In this document: positions 1 to 11,422 of the stretch, in pieces
Position numbering within the stretch: the stretch's first letter is position 1
How the letters are laid out: each line of letters starts with the position of its first letter
NCBI GenBank assembly: GCA_009763385.1
Contig: CM019824.1
Span: 108,146,660-108,210,659, forward strand
Length of the DNA: 64,000 bases
Source: Coix lacryma-jobi var. lacryma-jobi
Taxonomy: Eukaryota; Streptophyta; Magnoliopsida; Poales; Poaceae
Reading direction: 5' to 3'
Program-made: the position numbers and the translations under genes
The notes under the pieces: generated by a model
The model's input: the letters and a program-made list of their open reading frames with translations, nothing else
What the model was told of the DNA's origin: nothing
Databases searched by the model: none

Positions 1-71
1 GTCCTTTGTTCCTGTAATTATTAGTGGCAAAGAATACCCAAGGGAACCTTGTCTAATTCCCATATATATAA

Positions 72-113
<42 letters not shown>

Positions 114-1814
114 GAGTTAGGGAGATTTTATTAGAACAGAAGGTCCTCGCTTTATTTTAATTAAAGGCTCAGTTATTGGGTTTATTTTAAAAAGTAAATA
201 TTTTTTTATTATGATGATTTTTTAGAAGTTTTTTTTAATAAAAGGTTTTTTCAAAAAGGAATTGATGAATAAGTAATTCTTTTTAAAATATGGTTAAATA
301 AATTTATTATGGAAAGTTCTTTTTCTTTCAAAGGTGAAATTGTTTTTAGTTTTTATATGCAAGAAAATATATTGGATGAAAATTAAACATGCAAAATTCA
401 AAATGAAAGTTGCATTAAAATCAAATGTGAGATACATACCGATTTACCTGTCGGCAAGGGCTCACCGTTTTAAGTCCGTTGAGCAGGACTTGTTCATTAA
501 ATGGAGCTTCACTGTGCATCAATCAATCCTAGAGATGGATGAGAATGATTGCACTTCTTTGTTTCCGCCATGCGATTGTGATCTTCATGTGGTTTCAGCT
601 TGGTGGGCGCTTGATTTTTATATTATAATTTTTTTCTTTGATCAAGGATTTCATCCCTGCAAAAGATCAGTGCACCATACACACCCGAGGGACTACACAA
701 AGGTTTTTAAATGATAAAGGTTAAATTTATGGGATGAAGACTTCAATGCTAATAAAAGATTGTTGTTTGGGTTTTAGCAAAGAGAGCCCTTTTTTAAAAC
801 CTTTGTTCATTCAAATTTCACCAAATTAAATTTGAATTACCTCTGTTATGAATTCCTCTCAAGAACCTACCCTTATGAATTTGATGATTCCTGCAAGGGT
901 TAGTCCATACATACGACCAAAATCTACACTAGCACTTTCAGTTCAATTAATCAAATTAAACTCCTTGTCCAATTTGATTAAGGTAGGCTATTTAACCTAA
1001 GCACCACGCTTAATTTAAAAAGCCTACGGGAATATGGTCACCGTGAATGACAAACACTCCCAAACTAAATCATATTAGAAAAGAAAATGGTAGCATGTGA
1101 AAGATTGAACAAGAGAATCATTCAAACAAAGGTGAGGACATTGAATGTAAATCAGAGAACCATTATTTTTCTATATGCAAGCAATGAGAATGGGGAGGAT
1201 GAATGCATTTAAACAAATATGCCATGAGTTGAAATAAGAAATTCTTATCAAGCGAGTGATATGCATGCAAAATCTAGGCTCTGGCTTTTTCCTCGTAGCG
1301 CAGACCATCTAACGGTATCATATCAACTGGCAAAGCCAACATATGATCCGAGATGATCCTATTTCACATCTCTTCTACTACAAAGCTAGACTAAGAGCAC
1401 CGAATAGATAGATAACAATAAAATTATCATCTACCTAGACTAGGCATGGTGCCCGAATACAGCTCAAAGACTAGGAGCCACCCAAAGAAAGCACTAGATA
1501 TGATGAAATAACCAAACATGCAGTGGTGAAAAAGAAATAACAATGAAAATGTTTCTCTTTTATTAGTTCTCACATACCTTGATCGATTAATCTCTCACAA
1601 TCTATGATTGGATTGTGAGTGATGTGGTGTAGGCCTTCTGTCAACAATGATGTTTTAATTACTTCTGAAGGCGACCTTCTATCCATCTGCATAGGGTTAG
1701 TACGTATACAAGTATATATCTAACTATGATATGGCAGGGTGAACAAGTTGGTTGTGCAAGAAAGATTGAGCACCCTGGGCTCGTGATAATTCTTTATATA
1801 TTTTTTCTTATACC
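1..1814 (-). mobile_element. Athila-G internal remnant, non-coding
   Basis: AT-rich stretch with no convincing gene on either strand. It continues leftwards the internal part of the minus-strand gypsy element whose LTR lies at 20094-32038; Copia-A was inserted between them, as shown by the matching 5-bp flanks at 1810-1814 (atacc) and 19995-19999 (gtacc). On the minus strand near 420-490 there is a stretch ending in tcggtatgtatc that resembles the sequence just after the gag gene of Athila-1 at 12810-12867. I infer a gag-less or badly eroded Athila-like interior. The short frame at 334-714 has no recognisable domain and is probably chance. Confidence 0.45.
61..109. repeat. AT dinucleotide microsatellite
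   Basis: Nearly pure TA/AT repeat with a few interruptions. It is a simple low-complexity tract within the Athila-G remnant. Confidence 0.85.
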
Positions 1815-3763
1815 TGTGGATACATGGGTGTATGCCGAGTCTCGAGTGATGATTGATTGTCAACTGGGATAATGCACATGTTCTTTGTCTTGTGTTGTGC
1901 AGGTGTTCAGCACGAATACAGTGATCAAAGGCAAGGTGAAGGTCATGTAGAGACGTGTCGTGCCGATGGACTGAGAGCGGTGAAGGGCGGACGTGAGGCT
2001 TGGACTGAGGGACCGGTGGCCTGAGGATCAGCTGTGGTGGCTGACAGCCTGGGACAGCGACGAGCGGAGACTTGCGGGGCACAGTGTTGCTCAGGTCGAG
2101 GACCTAGGGACATCTGTCGGTGGACGGGGTGCACGGGTGGTGCATCCCCTCGACGGCTCGGTTTGGTGGTTGAGCCATAGAAAAACCACCGATGGACGGT
2201 TTCCAGGTTTGGGCCTCAAAACCTGGGCGCTGATGGTTGCCGAGTTTGGGCCACAAAACTCAGGCTGAGGACAGGTTCCAGGTTTGGGCCTCAAAACCTG
2301 GGTGTTGCGGGTTTCTGAGTTTGGGCCACAAAACTCAGGCGATGGACGGCTGGTTTCTCGGTTTGGGCCTCAAAAACCGGGGGTTGGTCGTGAAGGCTGG
2401 TTTCCCGGTTTGGGCCTCAAAACCGGGGGCGGAGTCCGTGAAAAGGACAAGCAGAGCGGTGGTGGCACGTGGTGGCAATCGGTGAGGTTGCGTCGAGGCA
2501 ACGCTACCAGTTGTGCGGGCGTGGCCGTCGGATCCGCATCCACTTTGAGCTGGTCCAGAATAACCTTAGGGTTTAGCTGGTTCGCTCTGTAATTAGTTAG
2601 GGGTAGAGTGGGAATTAGAATTAGGATAAGTAGAGGGAGACACCCACCTCCCATCCTATCTCAGTCATTTGCTATTTTCATTCTAGGGTTTCCTCTCTCC
2701 CATTCCCTGCTGTAGCCACTGAGATCCGCAGAGACGGTGAACAATACCTCTGTGTATTTGCTTTTTGAGGAAACGAGACCGTAATCTCGTTGTCTCCTTG
2801 TGGGGACGAATTTCGGCCGGCTATTCGTGGTTTGATTCGCGTTCTTGGGTTGTTCTTCGGGTTCATCTTTTCTCCACGTTTTTCCCGTTGATCGTTCTCT
2901 CTCTACGTTGCTCCGTTTGCAAAACCGTTTGAATCAACTTTTTCTTTACTATGAGGGGATCATTTCTACCAAAGGAATTCAACTCAAACCTCATGAACAT
3001 GTAGATCGATCGGTTTTTGTTTTGGATCAACTTTTCTCCTCTTTCCCAAATTTCTTCGATTCATCGATTTGGAGATAGGGTCGAGCCATGATGTCATAGG
3101 TGTAGCTCACTATCCTCCATGTGACTCCTCTCACCAAGTTTGATCCCTAGAGGTTTCGTTTTGGGTGAGATTGAGTCAAATCGGTGGATGAACAAGTCTG
3201 CGTCCGGGTGACCGGACGCTCACTGTTCATCGACCGGACACTCCCTGTGAGTCCGGTCGTTGAAGGCCGAGCGAAACCTGTTCTGCGAACTGACCGGACG
3301 CTCTGTGACTCTGTGACCGGACTCAACGATCTCACTGTTCATCGGTTTTTGTCTTTGTTGATTGGACGCTTGAGCATTGACCGGACGCACAGTGACAGTG
3401 AGTCCGGTCCAACTCAATAAGGTCCCGAATCGGACTCTGACTGAGCGGACGCGTCCGATCCCTGACGACCGGACGCTACAGTGAGTCCGGTCAGTGCTGT
3501 TCTGCGCGCTTTCGTCCGTGGTTCGTTCGTTCGTTGTCGGTTTTGATTTTTGGCTTTTGCGTTGGGTTTTTAGAGTTGAGTAGAGTCTCGCTATGCTTCT
3601 CGGAAGCATCCACCCAACATTTTGGGTCGTGGACACTATTCAAGATCTAGGTTTATTCTAGGGGTAATTCACGGGATAGTGGCAACAAGTTTCTGAAAAG
3701 AAATTTTGAAGCTCCCATTCACCCCCCCTCTGGTCGCTTTCTGTGAGCACTTTCGGTCCTTCA
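1815..3763 (+). repeat. Copia-A 5' LTR
   Basis: Starts TGTGGATACATGGG and ends CGGTCCTTCA. The first half holds the inverted-repeat array (2164-2428). The second half holds scattered ACCGGACGC and GAGTCCGGT motifs (about 3198-3495). A run of C in a CATTCACCCC context stands about 45 bp before the end, as in known Sireviruses. The pair at 18044-19994 fixes both borders. Confidence 0.93.
2164..2428 (+). repeat. inverted-repeat array, seven hairpin units
   Basis: Seven units. The first has stem GGTGGTT/AACCACC. The next six have 7-8 bp stems around the loop GGGCCTCA or GGGCCACA: CCAGGTTT/AAACCTGG (2203 and 2278), CCGAGTTT/AAACTCAG (2240), CTGAGTTT/AAACTCAG (2315), CTCGGTTT (2357) and CCCGGTTT/AAACCGGG (2404). 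Stem bases change in pairs while the loop stays. Matching arrays lie in all related LTRs of the window. Confidence 0.85.
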
Positions 3764-3780
3764 ATTGGTATTGAAGCAGG
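3764..3780 (+). other. Copia-A primer-binding site (initiator Met tRNA)
   Basis: Directly after the LTR end. TGGTATTGAAGC at 3766-3777 matches the usual copia primer site TGGTATCAGAGC with three changes. The copies in D, E and F match better. Confidence 0.8.
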
Positions 3781-3826
3781 TTAAGGATCTTCCACCTTAG
3801 CCGGCTCCAGATCCACAGAAGGCGAC

Positions 3827-5228
3827 ATGGATCACGGCGTGGGCAAACCGCCGTTTTTCGATGGGACGAACTATGCGTATTGGAAGATACGTATGTCGGC
3901 CTATCTTCAGAGTATTGGTGCTTCCATTTGGGATATCTGCAACTCTGCTGATTATGTGGTCTTGGCTGCTCGTGTGACTCAGCATCACATCGATGAGCAT
4001 GATACCAATAGCCAAGCCTGTAATGCTCTTTTCTCATGCTTGAGCATGACGGAGTTTGATCGCGTTTCTCACCTCACTACGGCTCGGGAGATTTGGGCTA
4101 CCCTCATGCGTTTCCATGAGGGAACCACTCAAGTCAAAACCCATCTCTACGAGTCGCACAAGCGAGAGTATGAGAATTTTCGACATATGCCTGGTGAGAG
4201 CATAGAAAGTTTATTCGCTCGTTTTCAGGTGATTGTCAACCGGATGAGAGCTAACAAGGAGTTGTTGCCTTTCGGCGATCATGAAAGAGCTTTGAAGCTT
4301 TTGCATACTCTCGATCGGTCGGTGTGGGACTCTAAAGTTCAGGCGATCATCGAATCACCTAACTATGAGACCCTGACATGTGACGAGCTCTTCAGTAAGC
4401 TCAAGTCCAGTGAGATCGATGCCATGGCAAGGGCTTCTTATGAATATCCTTCTGGCCCGTCGATGGCTTTGCTTTCTTGCTCTTCTGCTAACCCCTCTGG
4501 AGGATTTGCACTTTCTTCTCTTCTTTCTGTCACAGAGAAGCAGCTGGAGTTCATGGGGGATGATGTGTTGGCTCTGCTTGCCAACCGGTTCTCGCGGTTC
4601 CACAACAACCGCATGAACCATCGCCGCGGAGGAGGACGCTCTGGGTGCTTTGAGTGTGGTGACCCGGACCACTTCATCGCCAACTGCCCCAAGAAGAACA
4701 AGCAACTAGTGGGCAAGAGCTATCGTGGCCACAAGTATGACTCCGGCTGGCACAAGGAGAACTACACCCCTCCCAAGTACAAGAAGAAGGGTGGCTTCAA
4801 CAAGGGTAATCAAGAAGAAGAAGTACATGGAGAAAGCCTAGGCCGAGCAGCGTGCTTTCTTCGCCACGCTCAGCGACGTCGACGACTCTGATGATGACTC
4901 CGCTTCCTCAAGCGACGATGAGTCCGAGAAGAAGAAGAAGATCGAGGACAAGTTGAACGGCCTCTGCTTCTCCACCGACAACGAGGGTCTTTGCACCATG
5001 GCCCTCATCAAGGAGGTCAACAGCCAGCTAGAGGAGATCCCTCAGAACGACGACGACGACGACGACACCTCCCAGGTATCTCAGACACCCGACGAGATTT
5101 CTACTGAGGTCGAGAAACTTACTGCCGCCCTTCTTAGTCAAGATAAGTTTCTTAGCCGTGCTGCTAGAGAGCGGAAGGAGTTTAGGCAGAAGTGGGAGGA
5201 TACGGTGAAGGAGCTTGAGTTTTGCTAA
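3827..5228 (+). pseudogene. gag: Copia-A gag, N-terminal part (broken)
   Basis: Gag forms the virus-like particle and binds element RNA. The first ATG after the primer site opens with MDHGVGKPPFFDGTNYAYWK, the typical start of copia Gag (UBN2-type region, about residues 1-210). A zinc knuckle of the form C-x2-C-x4-H-x4-C (CFECGDPDHFIANC) stands at residues 274-287, followed by Lys-rich and then Asp/Glu-rich stretches. A one-base insertion near 4805 shifts the frame; the original frame resumes as the piece at 4953-5228. In that original frame a CAG seen in Copia-D has become TAG at about 4850. A further inserted T near 5222 ends the piece. Clear homologues lie at 41991 (D) and 59480 (F, minus). 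Confidence 0.9.
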
Positions 5229-6453
5229 GTCCACCGTGGTGGTAGTTTTCTGAGGAGAGTGAGGCGAGAGTGCACCAGCATATGACGGCTGACCTTCCCA
5301 CTTTGAGAAGTAAGTATGCTGCATTGGTTGGAGAGCGGTGGATGAGCTTAGAGCTAGATCCTCAATGCTTGGTGCGTGCAAGTCTTGTGCAGGCTTGCAA
5401 TCCGAGTTGGAAGAGAAGAATGCCAAGATTGTGTCTCTTGAGAAGGCCAGCTCGGGTAGCACTTGTGTGACTAGGGTGCGCTTTGTGTGAGGGTTTGGAA
5501 ATGGAGATAGCCAATGTGAAGCATGACAAGATGCAAACCGAGGAGGAAGGAAAACACATACCTTCGGACCATCTTGTCATGGGTGTCTTGTGGTGAGCCG
5601 CAGCTTGGGATGATGATTGCCCATTCAAGCGTGCTGCTGGGGTCCAGGTGTAGGCTTTGCTCAGGGTGTTGAGTGTGCTTCATCTTTTGGCAAGATTGGA
5701 GAGTCGAGTGGTCTGAACCCGTGTGAGAAGCCCAACTCCACCACTACTCCCAAGCTTACCAAGATTCCACCCAAAGAGCTTCTCAAGCTTAACCACCAAG
5801 GATGGGGTGTTTGTTGAACCTCCGAGAGCTCCACCCAGAGAACAAACATGGGCTCCCAAACCAAACCACCTCAAGAACAAGATAGACACCATGCCACCTA
5901 TCCAAGAGGAGCTTATGCACAGAAGGGCAAAGTGATCCACACCCACTAGCATGAGTACCAACAACCCCCTATGAGAGCGGTGAGGTACCGTTGTGAGCAC
6001 TGTGGGAGAGATGGACACTTGAGTGAGTTTTGCTTTCGGCGCAAGAGAGAGGAGCGTCATGCCAGAGAGATGAACAATGCGGACATGTACCATCCTTTCC
6101 ATGATGTACATGCGCCGAATGTTCAGAGGCGTGCTGCTAGGCCTAGAGGTCCAATGCCTCCAGTTCCTAGTCCTAGGTCGAGAGGAGGTCAGGCCCAGCG
6201 GGAGCCTGCAGTTGTGGGCTATGGACCCCGTGGCGGTGGCTTTGTAGTTGAGCATTTTTCCCCACCGAGTTTTGAGTATCGTGATGGACGCTCCTCCCTT
6301 AGCGGACCACGTTTTCCTATACATGGTGATCGCTTTCCCCGTAGGCGTGGTAGGAATGGTTTTGCTAATAAACCGTCTTTGGGCAGCCGGCCCAACACTG
6401 GTATAATTCCCATTTTACTCACCCTAGTGTTGGACCGTATGCTCACCCTATGA
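5229..6453 (+). pseudogene. gag: Copia-A gag, coiled-coil and second zinc knuckle (broken)
   Basis: Continues Gag with several frameshifts. Pieces match Copia-F over the Cys-pair coiled coil and the Pro/Lys-rich linker. From 5971 a clean stretch shows the second knuckle CEHCGRDGHLSEFC, followed by Arg/Pro-rich sequence. One missing T near 6378 (relative to F) puts the last residues out of frame, so the natural stop TGA, seen at the same place in C and F, is bypassed and the frame closes at 6453. The two-knuckle layout with a long linker is shared by A, D and F. Confidence 0.8.
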
Positions 6454-6475
6454 CTTTTTATTGATGTAGGTAAAC
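6454..6475 (+). promoter_or_regulatory. splice-like site at the gag/pol border
   Basis: A T-rich run, then TTGATGTAG/GTAAA. The border contains stops in both the gag and pol frames (TGA then TAG). The same block stands in Copia-C (39909-39926) and Copia-F (56800-56818); in C it reads AG/GTAAGT, a very good plant 5' splice site. Use in splicing is inferred. Confidence 0.4.
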
Positions 6476-6478
6476 CGA

Positions 6479-7383
6479 TTGGAGAACATTTGGCTGGTGG
6501 ATTCCGGGTGCTCGAGGCATATGACCGGAAACGCCAAGTGGTTCTCCAGTCTTAGTCCTGTTGCCGAAAAGGAATTTATCACCTTCGGCGACAATAGCAA
6601 AGGTAAGGTGTTGTCCCATGGGTCCGTGCGATTTAATGAGCACTTTGTGTTGCGCGATGTTGCTCTTGTCTCTAACTTGCATTTTCACCTTCTTTCTGTT
6701 TCGCAACTCTTTGATGATGACTATGAGATTCGTTTTAAACCGAATCTCAGTCGCATTTTGGATCCTCAGGGCAATCTTGTATGTTTGATTTCGCCCTTTG
6801 GAAAAGTCTTTCATGCGAATTTCTCGGAATCGTTTGGAATTTCTCGTTGTCTTTTGGCTGGACCTTCCTCCTCTGTTCTTTGGAAGTGGCATAGGAGACT
6901 CGGTCACCTGAGCTTCGACTTGCTTGCAAGACTTAGCTCACTTGGCCTAATCCGAGGATTGCCCAAGTTGTCCATGGAGAAGGATCTTGTTTGCCATTCT
7001 TGTAGACATGGGAAGATGGTAGCCGCTCCCCACCATCTAGTGACTCAGGTCATGACTAAGCGCCCTGGAGAGCTTTTGCACATGGACCTTGTTGGTCCGG
7101 CTTGGGTGAGCTCGGTTGGGGGGAAGTGGTACGTGCTTGTTGTTGTTGACGATTTTTGAGATATTCGTGGGTTTTCTTTTTAGGTGAGAAAACCGAGACT
7201 TTCTCCTTTACTCGCAATCTGATTTTGCGTCTTCAGAATGAGTTCCCTATGAATTCAATGTGAGCAATTCGGAGTGATAATGGTTCCGAATTCAAGAATT
7301 TAGATTTAGAGCATCAGTTTTCTTCCCCCTACACACCGCCACAAAATGGTGTTGTAGAGAGGAAGAATCGGACCCTTGTAGAG
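6479..7383 (+). pseudogene. pol: Copia-A protease and integrase start (broken)
   Basis: Aspartic protease and the front of integrase. LVDSGCSRHMTG shows the D-S-G active site within the first residues. Next come the zinc-binding H-x4-H and C-x2-C of the pre-integrase region (WHRRLGH ... CHSCRHGKM), then the integrase core start HMDLVGP, which holds the first catalytic Asp. A missing base near 7157 gives a premature TGA. Beyond it SDNG (second Asp) and VVERK (Glu) can still be read, with about 30 bases lost near 7305 compared with Copia-C. The piece opens just after the splice-like site with no clear ATG. Confidence 0.88.
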
Positions 7384-9045
7384 ATGGCCAGGACGATGCT
7401 CGATGAGCATAGGACTCCTAGGCGATATTGGGCCGAAGCTATGAACACTGCATGCTATATTTCCAATCGCATTTTTCTCCGAGCTTTCTTGAAAAAGGCT
7501 TCTTATGAGTTGTGTTTTGGAAAACAACCCAAAGTGAGTTATTTTAGGGTTTTTGGTTGCCACTATTTTATACTTAAGAAAGGCAACTTGGACAAGTTTG
7601 AGTCTCGTTCATCTGTCGGAGTATTTTTGGGTTATGGCACTCATACTCGTGCATATCGTGTACTTAACCTTGACACTAACCGAGTCATGGAGACATCCAA
7701 TGTCACCTTCGATGAGACCATGGTTTGTCCTTCTTCTCGTTTTGTGCATGCAGGTGATCATGAGGTTGGTGAGCCTCTTTTTGATGACGAGGACGAGGGT
7801 GCTGAAGGGATGGATGATCCAGCACAACCTCCACCTGCTGTGCCGCAAGCGTCGGCTTCTACTACGACGACTCACGGCCCCAACCCCTCTTCGTCGACTA
7901 CTTGGGGGCCGTGGGATCCGCTACCTCGGGCTGTACCTTTTGTACCCGAGGAGGCACCAGCTGCTGTTGAGAGGGAGGTCCCTTTAGTTCGGGAGGCGGC
8001 ACGACACATTCAGCGCCAACACCCGCCTCAACAGATGATCGGCAGCATCAGCAAACGTGTCACTCGGTCAAGGTCACAACAAATTTCTGACTTTGCTCAT
8101 TCTGCATTTGTTGCTGATTTTGAACCCCGAGATGTTGGACATGCTTTATCTGATCCAGATTGGGTCAATGCCATGCACGAGGAGCTCGAAAATTTTGAGA
8201 GAAATCGGGTTTGGGTTCTTGTTCCTCTTCCTCCTGAGTGTCACCCTATTGGGACAAAATGGGTTTTCAAAAACAAACAAGGAGAGGATGGCCATGTTGT
8301 GAGAAACAAGGCTAGACTAGTAGCCCAGGGGTATAGTCAGAAGGAGGGGATAGACTATGAGGAGACGTTTGCTCCTGTAGCTCGTTTGGAGGCAATTAGG
8401 ATACACTTGTCTTTTGCTGCATCCAAAGGGTTTAAACATTTTCAAATGGATGTCAAGAGTGCCTTCTTAAATGGCTACATAGAAGAAGTGGTGTATGTGA
8501 AACAACCCCCCGGTTTCGAAAATCCCAAGTTTCCAAACCATGTTTTGAAACTTCACAAAGCTTTATATGGTTTGAAAAAAGCCCCTAGAGCCTGGTATGA
8601 TAGGTTGAAGACCTTTTTGCTTGCTAAGGTTTTTAAAATGGGATGTGTGGATAAAACACTTTTTCTCCTCAAGCAAGGCAGTGACACTCTCTTGGTTCAG
8701 ATTTACGTGGATGATATCATCTTTGGTGGTTCTTCTCATGCTTTGGTTGCCAAGTTTGCAGACACTATGAGCAGGGAGTTTGAGATGAGCATGATGGGCG
8801 AGTTGACATTCTTTCTTGGATTGCAAATCAAGCAATCCCGAGAGGGGACGTTTGTGCACCAGGGCAAGTACACCAAGGACATCCTGAAGAAGTTCGATAT
8901 GGGTGAGGCCAAGCCTCTTCCAACACCCATGTCGACCACGACAGCCCTGGATGAGGATGTGGATCGAGAAGCTGTGGACCATAAGGAGTACCGGAGTATG
9001 ATCGGGTCGCTGCTGTACCTGATGGCAACACGCCCGGACATCTAG
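7384..9045 (+). pseudogene. pol: Copia-A integrase end and reverse transcriptase
   Basis: Long open stretch of 553 codons. It begins just after the last catalytic Glu of integrase and runs through the integrase tail (CYISNRIFLR, GCHYFILKKG), an acidic and Pro-rich linker, and the whole reverse transcriptase: VWVLVPLP, GTKWVFKNK, KARLVAQGYSQ, FQMDVKSAFLNG (catalytic Asp at residue 356), ALYGLKKAPRAWYDRL and YVDD at residues 441-444. RT motifs are intact. The frame ends at a TAG at 9043-9045 where Copia-C has CAG, so this is an amber mutation inside pol, not the natural end. It belongs to the same polyprotein as 6479-7383. Confidence 0.93.
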
Positions 9046-9377
9046 TTCGTGGTGTGCCTTTGCGCGCGATTTCAGTCGTCGGCGCGCACTTCTCACCGTC
9101 AGGCGGTCAAGCGCATTATGAGGTAATTATGCTTCACTCCAGAATTTGGGATTTGATATTCTGCTTCCTCCATCCTCTCCCTTTGCGGTTATTCTGATGC
9201 TGATTTTGCTGGTTGCCGAATTGATCGCAAGTCCACTTCTAGGACTTGTCACTTTATTGGTTCTTCTCTTGTATCTTGGTCTTCTTGCAAGCAGTCTAGC
9301 GTCACCAAGTCTAGCAAAGAGGCTGAGTATGTTGCTGCGGCTAGCTGCTGTTCCCAGTTGCTTTGGATGATGGCCAC
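9046..9377 (+). pseudogene. pol: Copia-A RNase H, first part
   Basis: RNase H removes RNA from the RNA/DNA hybrid. The correct frame shows GYSDADFAG, which holds a catalytic Asp, then SRTCHFIGSSLVSW and AEYVAAASCCSQLLWM. A stop and small frame changes precede GYSDAD. The gene is cut at 9377 by Athila-1; the target duplication gccac is at 9373-9377 and 16255-16259. Confidence 0.85.
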
Positions 9378-11276
9378 TGTTGGCGGTTCTTATCGACATA
9401 TTTATCCCGCCAACATAGTCCACATAAAAGGAGAAAAGCATGTATTTTACTCATATATACATTTATTGCTAACCAAGTTCCACATGTAGTGCAAAGTTAT
9501 GTTTTGCAGATCATAAACATGCATACAGGTGGATAACAACCAAAAAGGCGCAATCCAACACGCCGAAATGCGCAAAATGAACAAGGACACAAAAATCCCA
9601 TATAGAAGTGCAGCAAATTTCAGCCGGGAACAAACTCAGGAGCCCAAAAGGAGCAGCCCAGGCTTTTGCCTGGGCTTGTTGGGCCCAGCCAGGGGGCGGC
9701 CGCCCCCTGGGTCGGCCGCCCCCTGGGTCGGCCGCCCCCCTGGAGACGCCACGTGGCCACTGCCTTTGCAGAGGCGGTGCAGTCAATGCCCCTAAGGTGG
9801 TTTTTGGTGAATTTTGCAACAAGCCCCCTCCTAAACCGACCTAAAGCACCTATATAAGGAGAGGGGGAGGGGAGGCCAAAGTAGAACACAATCACCTCTT
9901 GAGCTACACATTTGGGCACTACCACTTCTTAGTTTTTCCTTGTTCTTGTGCTAGAGAGAGAGCTAGGCAAAGCTATCAAGGAGGGCTTGGCTCTTTGGAG
10001 AGATATTGGGTATGAATAAGATAGATCTGATCTCCAAAGCCCTGTCTTCATTCTTTCGATACAGTTCTTCATATGAACTAGAGTATAGTTCTTGTTCTAG
10101 TATTTTGGTATATGACTTAGATCTTAGGTCTTATATCATGTTGCTAGTATATGAACTTATGAATAGTTCTTGTGGAATTAGTATAATATACATTCTAGTG
10201 TATAGTTCTTATAATATATTGCTACCCTAGGGTTAGTAGTGTATTATATGAATTAGAGCTAAGTGTGTATTGTATTATTCTCACATAGAACATTAGTCTA
10301 ATTGCTTCATGCTTGTTATATGATTAGAAATGAGCTTATGTCAAGGGTGGCGGTTTATCATGCTCTTCTGAGTAGGCTCAGGCTTCTTACCTGTCGATCC
10401 GTAGGGTCGGGGACCCGGGGGAGTCTGAGTGGGTTCTGTGCATGCAAGCATGGTGCTTGGATGTAGAGGCCGGGTAATTGCTTGGTCTAGTGGGGATGGC
10501 GGCAGGTGGTGACAGCCCTGTCCGTCCTTGGCATTCCCCCACGTTCGGCTAGGGTGTAGGAGTCTAAATTGTTACGAGAGGTTGCTGGCAGACCAGTACT
10601 CGCGTAATCTCCCGAACCATCTGAAGCATGAGTTTAGTTCTATGTCATATGATTGCATGATTAACTTGTTTTGTGTATGACCTGTATCCAGACCATGCCT
10701 GCTCTATTAGGTTATTCAATTATTCTTTTATTCATTTATTCTTTTAGTCTCTTTTTACTCTTTGCCCTTTTGCCATGCTCAAGATTATGTTTCTCCACTA
10801 TTCAAATCATCACTGTTTATCACCTGTTATGACAATTGATCCATTATTGCTATCATGGTATTTGGTACTATGTTTATCCTAGAACTTGATACATACAAAG
10901 CCTTCCTCGAGCGAACCAATAAATCACGATACTCGGTATATCTCCGGGTGAAATGCTACACGATAATTCCGTGCGCTTGCGGACCTAAACTCCAAACCTA
11001 CGAACTATCGTAAAGATGCATGCTTAACACTGTTGCTGGAAACGCGCCATTCTAAGCAACTTGTTAAGAGACATCGTACAGACACTTCTAGCGCCGTTGC
11101 TGGGAATAGATCTTCGGGTCCATTTCTATGCCAATATCCGGCGCCGTTGCCATGGATGGATTGCAAAGTCCATTCTTAGTGACGACGTTAGTAAGTGTCA
11201 ACGTGCATTTCTGGCGCTGTTGCCGGGGATGGATCGTAAGGTCCATTCTTAGTAATAATGTTAAGAAATGCCAACA
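9378..11276 (+). repeat. Athila-1 5' LTR
   Basis: Matches 14377-16254 closely throughout. Differences include two extra copies of a 16-bp GC-rich unit (gccccctgggtcggcc) near 9700-9735, and about 11 bases near 10495 that only the 3' LTR has. Both copies end in the same primer-site-like repeats. Confidence 0.95.
9851..9857 (+). promoter_or_regulatory. TATA box of Athila-1 5' LTR
   Basis: TATATAA, followed by a purine-rich stretch; the same at 14818-14824 in the 3' LTR. Transcription should start about 30 bases downstream. Position within the LTR and conservation in both copies are the evidence. Confidence 0.6.
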
Positions 11277-11302
11277 AGCATTTCGGGCGCCGTTGCCGGG
11301 GA
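11090..11302 (+). repeat. tandem primer-site-like repeats at the LTR end
   Basis: Copies of the primer-site sequence GCGCCGTTGC(C/T) start at about 11090, 11140, 11212 and 11286, with a weaker one at 11028. The last is the real primer site just outside the LTR. The units at 11140-11211 and 11213-11285 are similar over their whole 72-73 bp, including CCATTCTTAGT. The 3' LTR repeats the inner copies at 16068-16204. Confidence 0.85.
11285..11302 (+). other. Athila-1 primer-binding site (tRNA-Asp)
   Basis: GGGCGCCGTTGCCGGGGA matches 17 of 18 bases complementary to the 3' end of plant tRNA-Asp (TGGCGCCGTTGCCGGGGA). It lies 8 bases after the LTR end, slightly further than usual. Confidence 0.85.
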
Positions 11303-11422
11303 AGGCTAATGTAAAAAGTTCTAGATAAACATAAACCAATATCTGATATGCAAAATGAGTCATTGTTATGCAGGTTAACTCTGCCTGTTTTCCTCCTGTT
11401 GTGGATGAAACAGGAATAGTGT

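Noticed and set aside
334..714. 126-codon frame that could be a host gene
   Set aside because: Low complexity, no recognisable motif, and it lies in the AT-rich remnant of Athila-G on the opposite strand.
2237..2654. Overlapping frames on both strands across the LTR hairpin array
   Set aside because: They arise from the repeated GGGCCTCAAAA units, which lack stops in several frames; all related LTRs show them.
11285..11302. Possible tRNA gene pieces
   Set aside because: These match only the 3' end of a tRNA complement, as expected for primer-binding sites; no full tRNA fold is present.
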